NCBI RefSeq assembly: GCF_041435335.1
Contig: NZ_CP108430.1
Location: 5,059,001-5,123,000, forward strand
DNA from: Streptomyces sp. NBC_01283
GTDB taxonomy: Bacteria; Actinomycetota; Actinomycetes; Streptomycetales; Streptomycetaceae
Direction: 5' to 3'
Length of the DNA stretch: 64,000 bases
The notes beneath the pieces were generated by a model, which saw only the letters and a program-made list of their open reading frames with translations, ran no database searches and was not told the origin of the DNA. A program made the position numbers and the translations under genes. Shown here one piece after another: positions 1-8,401 of this stretch (position 1 is the stretch's first letter; the number at the start of each line of letters is the position of its first letter).

Positions 1-34
1 GTTCCCGGTCCGTACGACGACGTGGAGGACGAAC

Positions 35-637
35 ATGACGAGGACCCCCGAGGACCTGCGGCTGCTCGACGCCGCACGGTCCGGGAACGCCGGTGACGTG
101 AGAGCCGCCCTCGACGCGGGAGCACGCGTCGAGGCCCGCGACAACGAATTGCGCACCCCTCTGCTGCTCGCCGTACTCGGCGACCACGTCGAGGCCGCAC
201 GGATCCTGGTGGCCGCGGGCGCCGACGTCGACGCCCAGGACCACCGCGCCGACAGCCCCTGGCTGGCCACCGGCGTGACCGGCAGCGTCGCCATGCTGCA
301 CGTCCTGCTTCCCGCGGGGCCCGACCTGAAGCTCCGCAACCGCTTCGGCGGGATCTCCGTGATCCCCGCGTCGGAGCGCGGACACGTCGCGTACGTACGG
401 GAAGTCCTGCGCGTGACCGACATCGACGTCGACCACGTCAACGACCTGGGCTGGACCGCCCTGTTGGAGGCCGTGATCCTCGGCGACGGCGGTCTCGCGC
501 ACCAGGAGATCGTCGAGCTGCTGCTCGCCGCGGGCGCGACGCCCGGCCTCGCCGACCGGGACGGCGTCACCCCTCTCGCACACGCGGAGCGCCGCGGCTT
601 CGACGAGATCACCGGGCTGCTCCGAGCCGCCGCATGA
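35..637 (+). CDS. Ankyrin-repeat protein
   Basis: A 200-residue protein made almost entirely of ankyrin repeats. Repeat-type helices and turns recur about every 33 residues (LLDAARSGNAGDVRAALDAG near residue 9, then TPLLLAVLGDHVEAARILV, then repeats near residues 75, 110, 140 and 175). Ankyrin repeats mediate protein-protein contacts, so a scaffold or inhibitor role is likely, but no partner can be named. There is no signal peptide or membrane segment, so it should be cytoplasmic. A GGAGGA ribosome site at 24-29 supports the ATG at 35. The stop overlaps the start of the next gene in an ATGA arrangement, which suggests translational coupling to the secreted propeller lipoprotein downstream. 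Confidence 0.85.
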   Translation: MTRTPEDLRLLDAARSGNAGDVRAALDAGARVEARDNELRTPLLLAVLGDHVEAARILVAAGADVDAQDHRADSPWLATGVTGSVAMLHVLLPAGPDLKLRNRFGGISVIPASERGHVAYVREVLRVTDIDVDHVNDLGWTALLEAVILGDGGLAHQEIVELLLAAGATPGLADRDGVTPLAHAERRGFDEITGLLRAAA

Positions 638-1830
638 ACGCGGCACGGACGGCACGGACGGCACGCGCGGCACGCGCACCCCGGGCGATACGCACCTCCC
701 GGGTCGCGCTCTCCGCGGGGACCGCCCTCCTGGCCGCCGCGCTCCTCGCGGGCTGCGGCACCGGGGACGGAACCGGGAACGCCACCGAAGCCGGCGCCGA
801 GCCCTCCCGCACCACCACCGCCTCCGCCACAGCCACCCTCCCCGCCGATCACCGCACCCCCGAAGGCACCCTCCTGGTGGCCGACTTCGGGGCGGACACC
901 GTCACCTTCGTCGACCCCGAGCGCGGGCCCATCGAGTCCGTGAAGGTCGGCAAGGCCCCCTACGGCCTTGCCGTGGGAGAGGACGGCCGTGCCTGGGTCG
1001 CCACCGCCGACGCCGTGGCGGTCGTCGACACCCGCACCCGCGAACGCGTCGACCGCATCCCGTACGAGACCGACAGCGGCCCCGCGACGACCGGCGAGTA
1101 CCGCGGCGGCGGCATGGGCATCGCCCTCTCCCCGGACGGCGAGCGCGCCTACGTCGGCGTCAACGTCCCGGACGGCAAGGGGACGCTGGAGGTCATCGAC
1201 ACCGAGAAGCGCGAGGTCACGGAGACCGTTCCGGTGGGCCGGCGCCCCTTCGACGTGGACGTGTCGAAGGACGGCGGCGAGGTCTACGCGACCGACCACG
1301 ACTCCTTCGACGTGACGGTCGTACGCGCCGACTCGCTCAAGCCCCGGCGCATCGAGGTCGCCCCTTACGGCACCGAAGGCGGCCTCGGCTCCTGGCTGAA
1401 GCCGCACTACGCCGCCGTACGTCCCTCGGACGGCAAGCTCCTGCTTCCCTTCGAGGGCGAGAAGCTCGTCGTGCTCGACCCGCGCACCGGTGAGTCCGGC
1501 ATCGAGCCGATGACGGCCAACACCCATCAGCACGGGGCGCAGGTCACGGAGGACGGCACGCTGTTCGCCGTCGGTACGGGGCCCATCGACCCCTCGGAGG
1601 ACGAGGGGCCCTCGCTGACCATGCGTACCAAGGACGGCAAGGAGAAGGTCTTCCCGCTGGAGGGCCCGCACGAGGACGTCGCGGTCTCCGGGGACGGCGG
1701 CACCGCCTACGTCACCGGCGGCTTCACCCGCGACGGATTCTGGAACGGGATCACCGTCATCGACCTGAAGAGCGGCGACACCCGCCGACTCGCGGCCGGG
1801 GAGCGCCCGTTGGGCATCGCCGTCCTGTAG
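634..1830 (+). CDS. YncE-type beta-propeller lipoprotein
   Basis: A 398-residue exported protein. The N-terminus is very Ala/Arg rich and leads into a hydrophobic stretch ending in the lipobox LLAGC near residue 41, so it is probably lipid-anchored outside the membrane. A Thr/Ser/Ala-rich linker follows. The rest consists of repeated blades of the YVTN/YncE propeller type, each with a short beta motif followed by an Asp-rich turn (VVDTRTRERVDRI, VIDTEKREVTETVPVGRRPF, VIDLKSGDTRRLAAGERPLG). Such propellers usually bind ligands or partners rather than catalyse reactions; the ligand is unknown. The start overlaps the stop of the ankyrin gene by 4 bases. Confidence 0.8.
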   Translation: MNAARTARTARAARAPRAIRTSRVALSAGTALLAAALLAGCGTGDGTGNATEAGAEPSRTTTASATATLPADHRTPEGTLLVADFGADTVTFVDPERGPIESVKVGKAPYGLAVGEDGRAWVATADAVAVVDTRTRERVDRIPYETDSGPATTGEYRGGGMGIALSPDGERAYVGVNVPDGKGTLEVIDTEKREVTETVPVGRRPFDVDVSKDGGEVYATDHDSFDVTVVRADSLKPRRIEVAPYGTEGGLGSWLKPHYAAVRPSDGKLLLPFEGEKLVVLDPRTGESGIEPMTANTHQHGAQVTEDGTLFAVGTGPIDPSEDEGPSLTMRTKDGKEKVFPLEGPHEDVAVSGDGGTAYVTGGFTRDGFWNGITVIDLKSGDTRRLAAGERPLGIAVL

Positions 1831-1903
1831 ACACCGGGCCCCGGCCGGGGCGCCCCGGAAGCCGCGATGGCCCCACCGAACATATGCCGCATAAGATCCA
1901 GGC

Positions 1904-3331
1904 GTGCACCCACGATCCATGGCGCTGCGCGGCACATCGGCCGCCGCCCTCACCGCCCTCGTCCTCACCGCCTGCAGCGGCTCCGGAGTGCACGGCACGC
2001 CCGGGGCCGACGGCGTGCGTGACCCGTACTTCTCGCAGCTGGGCAACGGCGGTTACGACGTCGCGCACTACGACCTGACCCTCGGGTACGACCCCGACGC
2101 GCGGCACCTCACCGCCACGGCCGAGGTCACGGCGCGCGCGACCCAGGACCTCAGCGCCTTCAACCTCGACCTCAAGGGCCTGGAGGTGAAGGGCGTGACC
2201 GTCGAGGGGAAGGACGCCTCCTTCCACCGCGACGGGCAGGAGCTGACGGTCCGGCCCGCGGACGACCTCGACAAGGGCGAGACGTTCCGCACGATCGTCC
2301 GCTACTCCGGCAACCCCGAGACCATCACCGACGCGGACGACTCCGAGGAAGGGTGGCTGCGGACGGAGGAGGGCGCCCTCGCGCTGGGCGAGCCGACCGG
2401 CTCGATGGCGTGGTTCCCCGGGAACAATCACCCCTCGGACAAGGCCTCGTACGACATAAGGATCACCGTTCCCCAGGGCCTGAAGGCCATCTCGAACGGT
2501 GAGTTGACCCGCGAGTCGACCAAGAACGGCCGCACCACCTTCGCCTGGCACAGCGCGGAGCCGATGGCGAGCTATCTCGCCACGGTCGCGATCGGGCCGT
2601 TCAAGGTGACGAAGTCGACGACGAAGTCCGGCATCCCGGTGCTCACGGCGGTGCAGCCGTCGGAGGTCAAGGGCAGTGCCAAGGCGCTCAAGCGGATCCC
2701 CGAGATCCTGGAGTGGCAGGAGCTGAACTTCGGCCCCTACCCCTTCTCGTCGGCCGGCGCGATCGTCGGCGGCGAGGAGGACGCGGGGTACGCCCTGGAG
2801 ACCCAGACCCGCCCGACTTACCCGGGCGCCCCCAGCACCGAACTCGTCGTCCACGAGCTGGCCCACCAGTGGTTCGGCAACTCCGTGACGCCCAAGTCCT
2901 GGCGGGACATGTGGCTGAACGAGGGCTTCGCGACGTACGCCGAGTGGCTCTGGGAGGAGGACCACGACGGCGACAGCGTGCAGGAGGTCTTCGACCAGAT
3001 CTACGCGGGCGACTACTTCGAGGACAAGGAGGACAACGACGCCGTCTGGGCCTTCCCGCCCGCGAAGGCGCCGTCCGCCGCGACCATCTCGGACAGCCCG
3101 GTGTACGAGCGGGGCGGCATGGTCATCCACAAGATCCGCCAGGCGGTGGGCGATGACACCTTCTACGACATCGTGCAGGGCTGGACGAAGGCCCACCGGC
3201 ACGGCAACGCGGACACCGAGGACTTCACGCGGTACGTGGAGAAGCACGCGGGCAGCGACGCGGCGAGGAAGAAGGTCCGGGCGATCTGGGGGCCGTGGCT
3301 GTACGGGGACGGAAAGCCGAAGCGCCCGTAG
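1904..3331 (+). CDS. M1-family zinc metallopeptidase lipoprotein
   Basis: A gluzincin aminopeptidase of the M1 family, 475 residues from the GTG at 1904. The zinc motif HELAHQWFG has its histidines at residues 317 and 321, and the third ligand is Glu340 in NEGFATYAEW, the correct 18-residue spacing. The usual GAMEN exopeptidase loop is replaced by a GGEEDAGYALETQ-like segment. The N-terminus carries a signal sequence ending LVLTAC, so it is probably a lipoprotein acting outside the cell on peptides. An ATG at 1919 is an alternative start. A TAAGAT hexamer 7 bases before the GTG could be a -10 box giving a leaderless message; this is inference. It is shorter than full M1 enzymes and lacks the C-terminal HEAT-like domain, as in many actinobacterial members. 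Confidence 0.9.
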   Translation: MHPRSMALRGTSAAALTALVLTACSGSGVHGTPGADGVRDPYFSQLGNGGYDVAHYDLTLGYDPDARHLTATAEVTARATQDLSAFNLDLKGLEVKGVTVEGKDASFHRDGQELTVRPADDLDKGETFRTIVRYSGNPETITDADDSEEGWLRTEEGALALGEPTGSMAWFPGNNHPSDKASYDIRITVPQGLKAISNGELTRESTKNGRTTFAWHSAEPMASYLATVAIGPFKVTKSTTKSGIPVLTAVQPSEVKGSAKALKRIPEILEWQELNFGPYPFSSAGAIVGGEEDAGYALETQTRPTYPGAPSTELVVHELAHQWFGNSVTPKSWRDMWLNEGFATYAEWLWEEDHDGDSVQEVFDQIYAGDYFEDKEDNDAVWAFPPAKAPSAATISDSPVYERGGMVIHKIRQAVGDDTFYDIVQGWTKAHRHGNADTEDFTRYVEKHAGSDAARKKVRAIWGPWLYGDGKPKRP

Positions 3332-3348
3332 TCCCGCACTCCTGGGCG

Positions 3349-3870
3349 TCACGCACGCGGCAGCGGCTTGCGGAGCACCGCGCACGGGCGGTCCGCCCGG
3401 AGGTCGCGGCGGTGGTCGATGACCTCGTAGCCGAGCGCGCTCCAGAAGGCGAGCCCCGCGTCGTTCCCTTCGAGCACCGCGAGCCGCACCCCGTCGCGTC
3501 CCGCCGCCCGGAAACGCTCCTCGATCCGGGTCGCGAACTCCCGCCCGTGGCCGCCGCGTTGCTGCCGGGCGTCGACCATGAGCAGGCCGATCCACGGGTC
3601 GGGGTCGGCCGGGTCAGGGTGGCGGTCCAGTGTGATGCCGACCCCGACGACCCGCCCCTCGGACCGGGCGACGAGCACCTCCGCCCCCGGCTCGGCCAGC
3701 TCGTCCGCGAGCGCGGCGGCGACCTGCTCGGGGCGGATGTCGTCGGGGTCGGGAAAGTCCCCGGAGAGCGCGTGGAACGTGCGGTTCGACGCGTACAGGG
3801 CGGTGAGCTCGGTGAGCAGCTCGCCGGGGAGCGCGCCGTCCTCCGCGGGGGTGAGCGGTTCGAGGATCAT
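3349..3870 (-). CDS. GNAT-family N-acetyltransferase
   Basis: A 173-residue acetyl-CoA-dependent acetyltransferase. The start MILEPLTPAEDG and the acetyl-CoA-binding pattern RQQRGGHGREFATRIEERF near residue 105, followed by LAVLEGNDAGLAFWSALGYEV, are typical of GNAT enzymes. The substrate is unknown. It converges on the M1 peptidase gene with only 17 bases between the stops. It lies 20 bases downstream of the PEP-hydrolase-like gene on the same strand, so it may be the last gene of that operon. Confidence 0.85.
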   Translation of the reverse strand: MILEPLTPAEDGALPGELLTELTALYASNRTFHALSGDFPDPDDIRPEQVAAALADELAEPGAEVLVARSEGRVVGVGITLDRHPDPADPDPWIGLLMVDARQQRGGHGREFATRIEERFRAAGRDGVRLAVLEGNDAGLAFWSALGYEVIDHRRDLRADRPCAVLRKPLPRA

Positions 3871-3890
3871 GCGGCGCAGGCTAGTGCAGC

Positions 3891-4730
3891 TCAGCCCGGG
3901 TTCTTCAACGACTTGAAGGCGCGGGTCCGGTCCACGATCGCCCGCTCCGTGGGGAGGCGTTCGATCGACGACGCCCCGAAGAAGCCGACGATGCCCGTGG
4001 TGCGGGACAGGACGTGCGCCGCGTCCTCCGGTTCGGCGATGGGCCCGCCGTGGCACAGGACGAGGATGTCGGGGTTCACGCGCTTGGCCGCGTCGTGCAT
4101 CTCCTGGACCGCCGTCGCCGCCTGGTCCAGGGTCAGGGCCGTGCCCGCGCCGATCGCGCCCTTCGTCGTCAGGCCCACGTGGGGGACCAGGACGTCCGCC
4201 CCGGCTCGCGCCATGTCGGCCGCCTGGCCGGGGTCGAAGACGTACGGGGTCGTCAGGAGGTCGCGGGCGTGGGCCTCGCGGATCATGTCGACCTCCAGGC
4301 CGTACCCCATGCCGGTCTCTTCGAGGTTGGTGCGGAACGTGCCGTCGTACAGGCCGACCGTCGGGAAGTTCTGTACGCCGGTGAAGCCCATCCCCTTCAG
4401 CTCGTCGAGGAAGCGGCCCATGTCCCGGAACGGGTCCGTGCCGCACACCCCGGCGAGGACCGGGGTATCGCGCACGACCGGCAGCACCTCCCTGGCCATG
4501 TCCACCACGATCGCGTTCGCGTCGCCGTACGGGAGCAGTCCGGCGAGGGAGCCGCGGCCCGCCATCCGGTAGCGGCCCGAGTTGTAGATGATCAGGAGGT
4601 CGACGCCGCCCTCCTCCGCGCACTTGGCGGAGAGGCCCGTGCCCGCGCCCGCCCCGATGACCGGATTGCCGCTCGCCACCTGGGCGTTGAGGCGCGCGAG
4701 TGCTTCCTTGCGGGTGATCTGCGTCTTCAT
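3891..4730 (-). CDS. PEP-hydrolase-like TIM-barrel protein (Tm-1 C-terminal homologue)
   Basis: A 279-residue TIM-barrel protein of the family annotated as phosphoenolpyruvate hydrolase (PF09370). Recognisable segments are [20 protein letters not shown] near residue 27, [20 protein letters not shown] near 46, [19 protein letters not shown], and [16 protein letters not shown] near the end. The reaction is not established; the family relates to PEP mutase/isocitrate-lyase-like barrels. It follows the Tm-1-like gene by 31 bases on the same strand. In plants the two domains are fused in the tomato Tm-1 virus-resistance protein, so joint function is likely. The GNAT gene follows 20 bases downstream. 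Confidence 0.85.
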   Translation of the reverse strand: MKTQITRKEALARLNAQVASGNPVIGAGAGTGLSAKCAEEGGVDLLIIYNSGRYRMAGRGSLAGLLPYGDANAIVVDMAREVLPVVRDTPVLAGVCGTDPFRDMGRFLDELKGMGFTGVQNFPTVGLYDGTFRTNLEETGMGYGLEVDMIREAHARDLLTTPYVFDPGQAADMARAGADVLVPHVGLTTKGAIGAGTALTLDQAATAVQEMHDAAKRVNPDILVLCHGGPIAEPEDAAHVLSRTTGIVGFFGASSIERLPTERAIVDRTRAFKSLKNPG

Positions 4731-4761
4731 GGGGTGCTCCTTGCGCGAGCGAGTCGGGGTG

Positions 4762-6021
4762 TCAGGGCGTCTGCTTCAGCGTGCGTGCGCGGATCAGTTC
4801 GTCCAGGCGGTCCGCCATCGCCTCCGCGAACGACGCGTCGTTGATGTGCGCGTCCAGTTCATGCAGTCGTACGCCGCTGCCCCGCACCGTCGTCCGCAGC
4901 GCGTCCAGGCAGGCCGCGTCCGCCGCCCCGTCCTCGAACGGGCCGCCCTCCACGTCCACCGCCGACACCCCGCGCAGCGGCCAGAAGAACTCGGCGGGGC
5001 CGCGCGCGGCGGCGAGACGGTGGCCGAGGGTGGTGCCGAGTGCGGCCATCTCCTCGGCCGTCGTGCGCATCAGGGTGACCGTGGGGTTGTGGACGAGGAG
5101 CGTGCGGTCCGCGAAGCGGGGCGGGACCGTCGCCGCCGGGCCGAAGTTGACCATGTCGAGGGCGCCGGGGGCGACCACCTGCGGGATGCCCGCGCGGCCC
5201 GCCGCGGTGAGACGCTCGGGGCCCGCCGAGAGGACACCGCCGACCAGCTCGTCGGCCAGTTCGGTGGTCGTCAGGTCCAGTACGCCGTCCAGGAGGCCGT
5301 CGGACGCCAGCTTCTCCACCGCACGGCCGCCCGCGCCCGTGGCGTGGAAGACCAGCACCTCGTAGCCGAGGGCGTCGAGGCGGGCGCGGGCCGCGTCGAT
5401 CGCGGGTGTCGTCACGCCGAACATGGTCGCGGCGATCACCTTGCGGCCACGGCCCGCCAGTTCGTCGTGGTTGCGCTCGAAGCGGCGTGCCATGCCCGCG
5501 GCTGCCGCCGCCGCGTTCCCGAGGACCTGCCGGGAGACCGCGTTGATGCCGGAGATGTCCACGACGCTGTACATCAGGGTGATGTCGCTGCTGCCCACGT
5601 ACGGCGCCACGTCGCCGCCCGCCATCGTGCTCACGAGCAGCTTCGGCACCCCGATCGGCAGCGCGCGCATCGCCTGCGCGGCGATCGACGAGCCGCCGCT
5701 GCCCCCGGCGGCGAGCACCGCGTGCACTTTCCCCTGCCGGTGCAGGTCCAGCACCACCTCGGTCACGCCGTCCGCCATCGCCGCCACGGCCGCGCCCCGC
5801 TCGCCCGTACCGCGCAGCTTCGCCAGGTCGTGCCCGGCCGCGCGGGCCACGGCGTCGGCCGGCACGTCGGGGGTGGGCGCCGTATCGGGCGGGGGCAGTA
5901 TGCCGGTGTCGATGAGCAGGGTGTCGCTGCCGTACTCCCTGAGCCGCTCGCGCAGCCAGGCGTACTCCGTGCCCTTCGTGTCGAGCGTCCCGACCAGCAC
6001 CACGGTCGCCATGGCCCTCAC
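4762..6021 (-). CDS. Tm-1-like ATP-binding protein (UPF0261)
   Basis: A 419-residue protein of the UPF0261/Tm-1 N-terminal family. It begins [19 protein letters not shown], the conserved family opening. It also contains [20 protein letters not shown] near residue 110, a glycine-rich nucleotide-binding-like segment, and [23 protein letters not shown] binding is known for plant Tm-1; the bacterial function is unknown. Either the GTG at 6021 or the ATG at 6012 may be the start. It heads a probable operon with the PEP-hydrolase-like protein and a GNAT enzyme. Confidence 0.85.
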   Translation of the reverse strand: MRAMATVVLVGTLDTKGTEYAWLRERLREYGSDTLLIDTGILPPPDTAPTPDVPADAVARAAGHDLAKLRGTGERGAAVAAMADGVTEVVLDLHRQGKVHAVLAAGGSGGSSIAAQAMRALPIGVPKLLVSTMAGGDVAPYVGSSDITLMYSVVDISGINAVSRQVLGNAAAAAAGMARRFERNHDELAGRGRKVIAATMFGVTTPAIDAARARLDALGYEVLVFHATGAGGRAVEKLASDGLLDGVLDLTTTELADELVGGVLSAGPERLTAAGRAGIPQVVAPGALDMVNFGPAATVPPRFADRTLLVHNPTVTLMRTTAEEMAALGTTLGHRLAAARGPAEFFWPLRGVSAVDVEGGPFEDGAADAACLDALRTTVRGSGVRLHELDAHINDASFAEAMADRLDELIRARTLKQTP

Positions 6022-6100
6022 ACTCCCTCAAGTGGTGGGTGGTGCCGCCGATCCTGCTGCCGCCGCCGCGCGGAAGCAACGACCCGTGGGGCCGGACACG

Positions 6101-6138
6101 ACGAGGCCCCCGGCGGAGATTCCGCCGGGGGCCCTCGT
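6101..6138 (-). terminator. Rho-independent-type hairpin after terD
   Basis: A long inverted repeat of about 17 bp (GCCCCCGGCGGA / TCCGCCGGGGGC) with a 3-base loop and one bulged G. It lies 30 bases past the terD stop and before the Tm-1-like operon. There is no clear U-tract, as is common in Streptomyces. Confidence 0.75.
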
Positions 6139-6167
6139 GAACCGGCCTGCCAACTGGCCTAGGAACC

Positions 6168-6743
6168 TCAGACGTTGACGCCGAAGTCCTGCGCGATGCC
6201 GACGAGGCCCGAGGCGTAGCCCTGGCCGACCGCGCGGAACTTCCACTCCGCGCCGCTGCGGTACAGCTCGCCGAAGACCATGGCGGTCTCGGTGGCGGCG
6301 TCCTCGCTCAGGTCATAGCGGGCGATCTCGGTGCCACCGGCCTGGTTGATGATGCGGATGAAGGCGTTCCGCACCTGGCCGAAGTTCTGCGAGCGGTTCT
6401 CGGCGTCGTAGATCGAGACCGGGAAGACGATCTTGTCGATGTCGGCCGGGAGGCCGGCCAGGTTGACGTTGATCTGCTCGTCGTCGCCCTCGCCCTGGCC
6501 CGTGACGTTGTCACCGGTGTGCACGATGGTCTGGTCCGGCGTCGCCTTGTTGTTGAAGAAGACGAAGTGGCCGTCCGAGAAGACCTTGCCCTGCGGGTTC
6601 ACCGCGATGGCCGAGGCGTCCAGGTCGAAGTCGGTGCCAGTGGTGGTGCGGACGTCCCAGCCGAGGCCCACGGTGACGGCGGTCAGGCCCGGAGCCTCCT
6701 TGGTGAGCGAGACGTTGCCACCCTTGGACAGGCTTACTGCCAT
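6168..6743 (-). CDS. terD: TerD-family calcium-binding stress protein
   Basis: A 191-residue TerD-domain protein. It begins [20 protein letters not shown] and contains the paired acidic calcium-binding segments [12 protein letters not shown] near residue 39 and [19 protein letters not shown] near residue 76. TerD proteins are cytoplasmic or membrane-associated calcium binders linked to tellurite, oxidative and other stress responses; Streptomyces carry many paralogues. It is monocistronic here: a hairpin follows the stop, and an arfB gene is transcribed the other way upstream. The 5' leader contains a perfect 7-bp inverted repeat. Confidence 0.93.
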   Translation of the reverse strand: MAVSLSKGGNVSLTKEAPGLTAVTVGLGWDVRTTTGTDFDLDASAIAVNPQGKVFSDGHFVFFNNKATPDQTIVHTGDNVTGQGEGDDEQINVNLAGLPADIDKIVFPVSIYDAENRSQNFGQVRNAFIRIINQAGGTEIARYDLSEDAATETAMVFGELYRSGAEWKFRAVGQGYASGLVGIAQDFGVNV

Positions 6744-6768
6744 TGTTGGGAGTCCCTTCCCTCGTTGC

Positions 6769-6787
6769 GTACGAACGGGCTTCGTAC
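6769..6787. promoter_or_regulatory. Inverted repeat upstream of terD
   Basis: A perfect inverted repeat GTACGAA-CGGGC-TTCGTAC located 26-44 bases upstream of the terD start codon. It could be an operator or a hairpin in the mRNA leader. No regulator is assigned. Confidence 0.4.
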
Positions 6788-6933
6788 TGTGGACGAAGCT
6801 ACCGTCACCTCTATGAACGTCGACCGGGGTCCCAGAGGTTCCAGCTCCTTTTACTTTCTTTACTCACCTCTCCCGCCCCTCCCGCCCCTCGCGCCGTAAA
6901 TGCGGGTGACGTGGACCGGACAGACGCGGGACC

Positions 6934-7371
6934 ATGGGACCCATGTCCGGTCCCTATGTCATCCGCGGCTCCGTCTCCCTGCCCGAGGCCGAGCTCATGT
7001 GGCGCTTCTCGAGGTCCTCCGGGCCGGGCGGTCAGCACGTCAACACCAGCGATTCGCAGGTGGAGCTGAGGTTCGACCTGGCCAACACCGAGGCGCTGCC
7101 TCCGGTGTGGAAGGAGCGCGCCCTGGAGCGGCTCGCGAACCGCCTCGTCGGCGGCGTCGTCAGCGTGCGGGCCTCCGAGCACCGTTCCCAGTGGCGCAAC
7201 CGCGAGATGGCGGCCACCCGCCTCGCCGCGCTGCTCGCCGAGGCCACCGCACCGCCGCCGCGCCCCCGCCGCGCCACGAAGATCCCCCGGGGAATCAACG
7301 AGCGGCGGCTGCGCGAGAAGAAGCAGCGCAGCCAGACCAAGCGTGGCCGCGCGGGAGAGGGCTGGGGCTGA
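6934..7371 (+). CDS. arfB: Ribosome-rescue peptidyl-tRNA hydrolase ArfB
   Basis: A 145-residue release-factor-like protein of the YaeJ/ArfB family. The catalytic GGQ (residues 32-34) sits in SSGPGGQHVNTSDSQVEL, and the C-terminus is a basic tail (ERRLREKKQRSQTKRGR) of the type that enters the empty mRNA channel of stalled ribosomes. It hydrolyses peptidyl-tRNA on non-stop ribosomes and lacks the codon-recognition domain of RF1/RF2. The start may be the ATG at 6934 or 6943. It is monocistronic and convergent with the flavin reductase gene. Confidence 0.93.
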   Translation: MGPMSGPYVIRGSVSLPEAELMWRFSRSSGPGGQHVNTSDSQVELRFDLANTEALPPVWKERALERLANRLVGGVVSVRASEHRSQWRNREMAATRLAALLAEATAPPPRPRRATKIPRGINERRLREKKQRSQTKRGRAGEGWG

Positions 7372-7462
7372 GCCCCGCTGTCACGCCCGGGGGCCGAGCC
7401 CCGGCTGCCGTATCGGCCGGCGGGCAAACGTGCGGCAGCAAATGTCGTTCAACGTGAAACCA

Positions 7463-8086
7463 TCAGCCGAGCTGTCGGTACTTCCCCTTGAAATACATCA
7501 GCGGGCCCCCGTCGGCGCTCGGCAGGGCAGCCGAAAGTACTCGCCCGATGACGAGGGTGTGATCACCCGCTGTCACCGTCTGTTCGGTCCGGCACTCCAG
7601 CGTCGAGAGCGCGCCGCCGATCAGCGGAGCCCCGGACGTCTCTCCCCGGGTGTAGGGAATGTCCTCGAAGAGCAGCCGGTCGCTGATCCTGCCCTTCATC
7701 GCGAACCGGCCCGCGATGTGACGCTGGCTCTCGGAGAGCACCGAGACGCCCCACAGCGGCTGTTCGGCGAGCAAATCGTCCATCCGGGAGCCCTCGCGCA
7801 GGCTGACCAGCACAAGAGGCGGGTCGAGGGACACGGAAAGGAAGGCCGTCGCGGTCATGCCGACGTCCTCGCCGACCGGCGCCTGCGGATCGTCCGCGTC
7901 CAGCGACGGCTCGCAGGCGGTCACCAGGACCACGCCCGCGGCGAGCCGGGACATGGCGGTGCGGAACTCTTCGTTGCTCACCCCCACAGGATGCCCGTCG
8001 AGGGGCGGGGCGCCGGGGGAGGGGGAGCGCGGGGCGGCGGGAGTCGCGAAAGCGCTGCCGGGAGATGTCTTCTGTACGGGAACCAC
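7463..8086 (-). CDS. Flavin reductase-like FMN-binding protein
   Basis: A 207-residue protein of the flavin reductase (FMN-binding split barrel) family. The core starts with EEFRTAMSRLAAGVVLVTA near residue 38 and continues with GMTATAFLSVSLDPPLVLVS and HTLVIGRVLSAA. Such enzymes reduce FMN or FAD with NAD(P)H and often supply a two-component monooxygenase; no partner oxygenase is nearby. The first 35 residues are Pro/Ala/Ser rich and may not be conserved, so the true start could be internal. It is divergent from cdgB and shares a 315-base regulatory region with it. Confidence 0.85.
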   Translation of the reverse strand: MVPVQKTSPGSAFATPAAPRSPSPGAPPLDGHPVGVSNEEFRTAMSRLAAGVVLVTACEPSLDADDPQAPVGEDVGMTATAFLSVSLDPPLVLVSLREGSRMDDLLAEQPLWGVSVLSESQRHIAGRFAMKGRISDRLLFEDIPYTRGETSGAPLIGGALSTLECRTEQTVTAGDHTLVIGRVLSAALPSADGGPLMYFKGKYRQLG

Positions 8087-8230
8087 AGGGGTGACGCTAA
8101 CCTCGCCACTCGGGCCGCCACATCGGGCCCTGGGCCGAGACCGGGCCTAGGACCGATGGCCGATGCGGCCGGCGGTGCCCTCGCTGGGCCCGTGCCGGGC
8201 AAGTGGACTGGACCAACGAAGGCTTCCCAT

Positions 8231-8248
8231 CTGTGACTTGAGTCACAG
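8231..8248. promoter_or_regulatory. Perfect Crp-like palindrome between flavin reductase and cdgB
   Basis: CTGTGACTTGAGTCACAG is a perfect inverted repeat (8-bp arms, 2-base centre). It contains TGTGA-N6-TCACA, the textbook cAMP receptor protein box, and the GTG-N6-CAC core known for Streptomyces Crp. It sits roughly midway between the two divergent starts (about 150 bases from each). Confidence 0.65.
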
Positions 8249-8262
8249 GACCCATATTTTGT

Positions 8263-8275
8263 TGACCCTGTGTAC
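8263..8275. promoter_or_regulatory. BldD-like box upstream of cdgB
   Basis: TGACCCTGTGTAC matches the BldD consensus TNACNC(A/T)GNGTNA at every fixed position except the last. cdgB is a known BldD target in S. coelicolor, so this is probably the binding site. Confidence 0.6.
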
Positions 8276-8401
8276 CGGGTGAGCTGCTCGCTGTGATTCA
8301 GTGACGGTGGCAATCAGACACTGAGAGAACTCAGGTACTGAGGGAACACAAGGGCGCTGCGAATCCTGGAGTTGCTGTCGAGGTCTCGGGGAGAGCGAGC
8401 A

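Noticed and set aside
1..34. 3' end of a gene upstream of the ankyrin gene
   Set aside because: A frame ending in TGA at 36-38 is possible, but about 11 codons are too few to support it.
3349..4623. A 424-residue open frame containing the GNAT protein
   Set aside because: The N-terminal 250 residues are an out-of-frame reading of the PEP-hydrolase-like gene; the natural start is the ATG at 3870.
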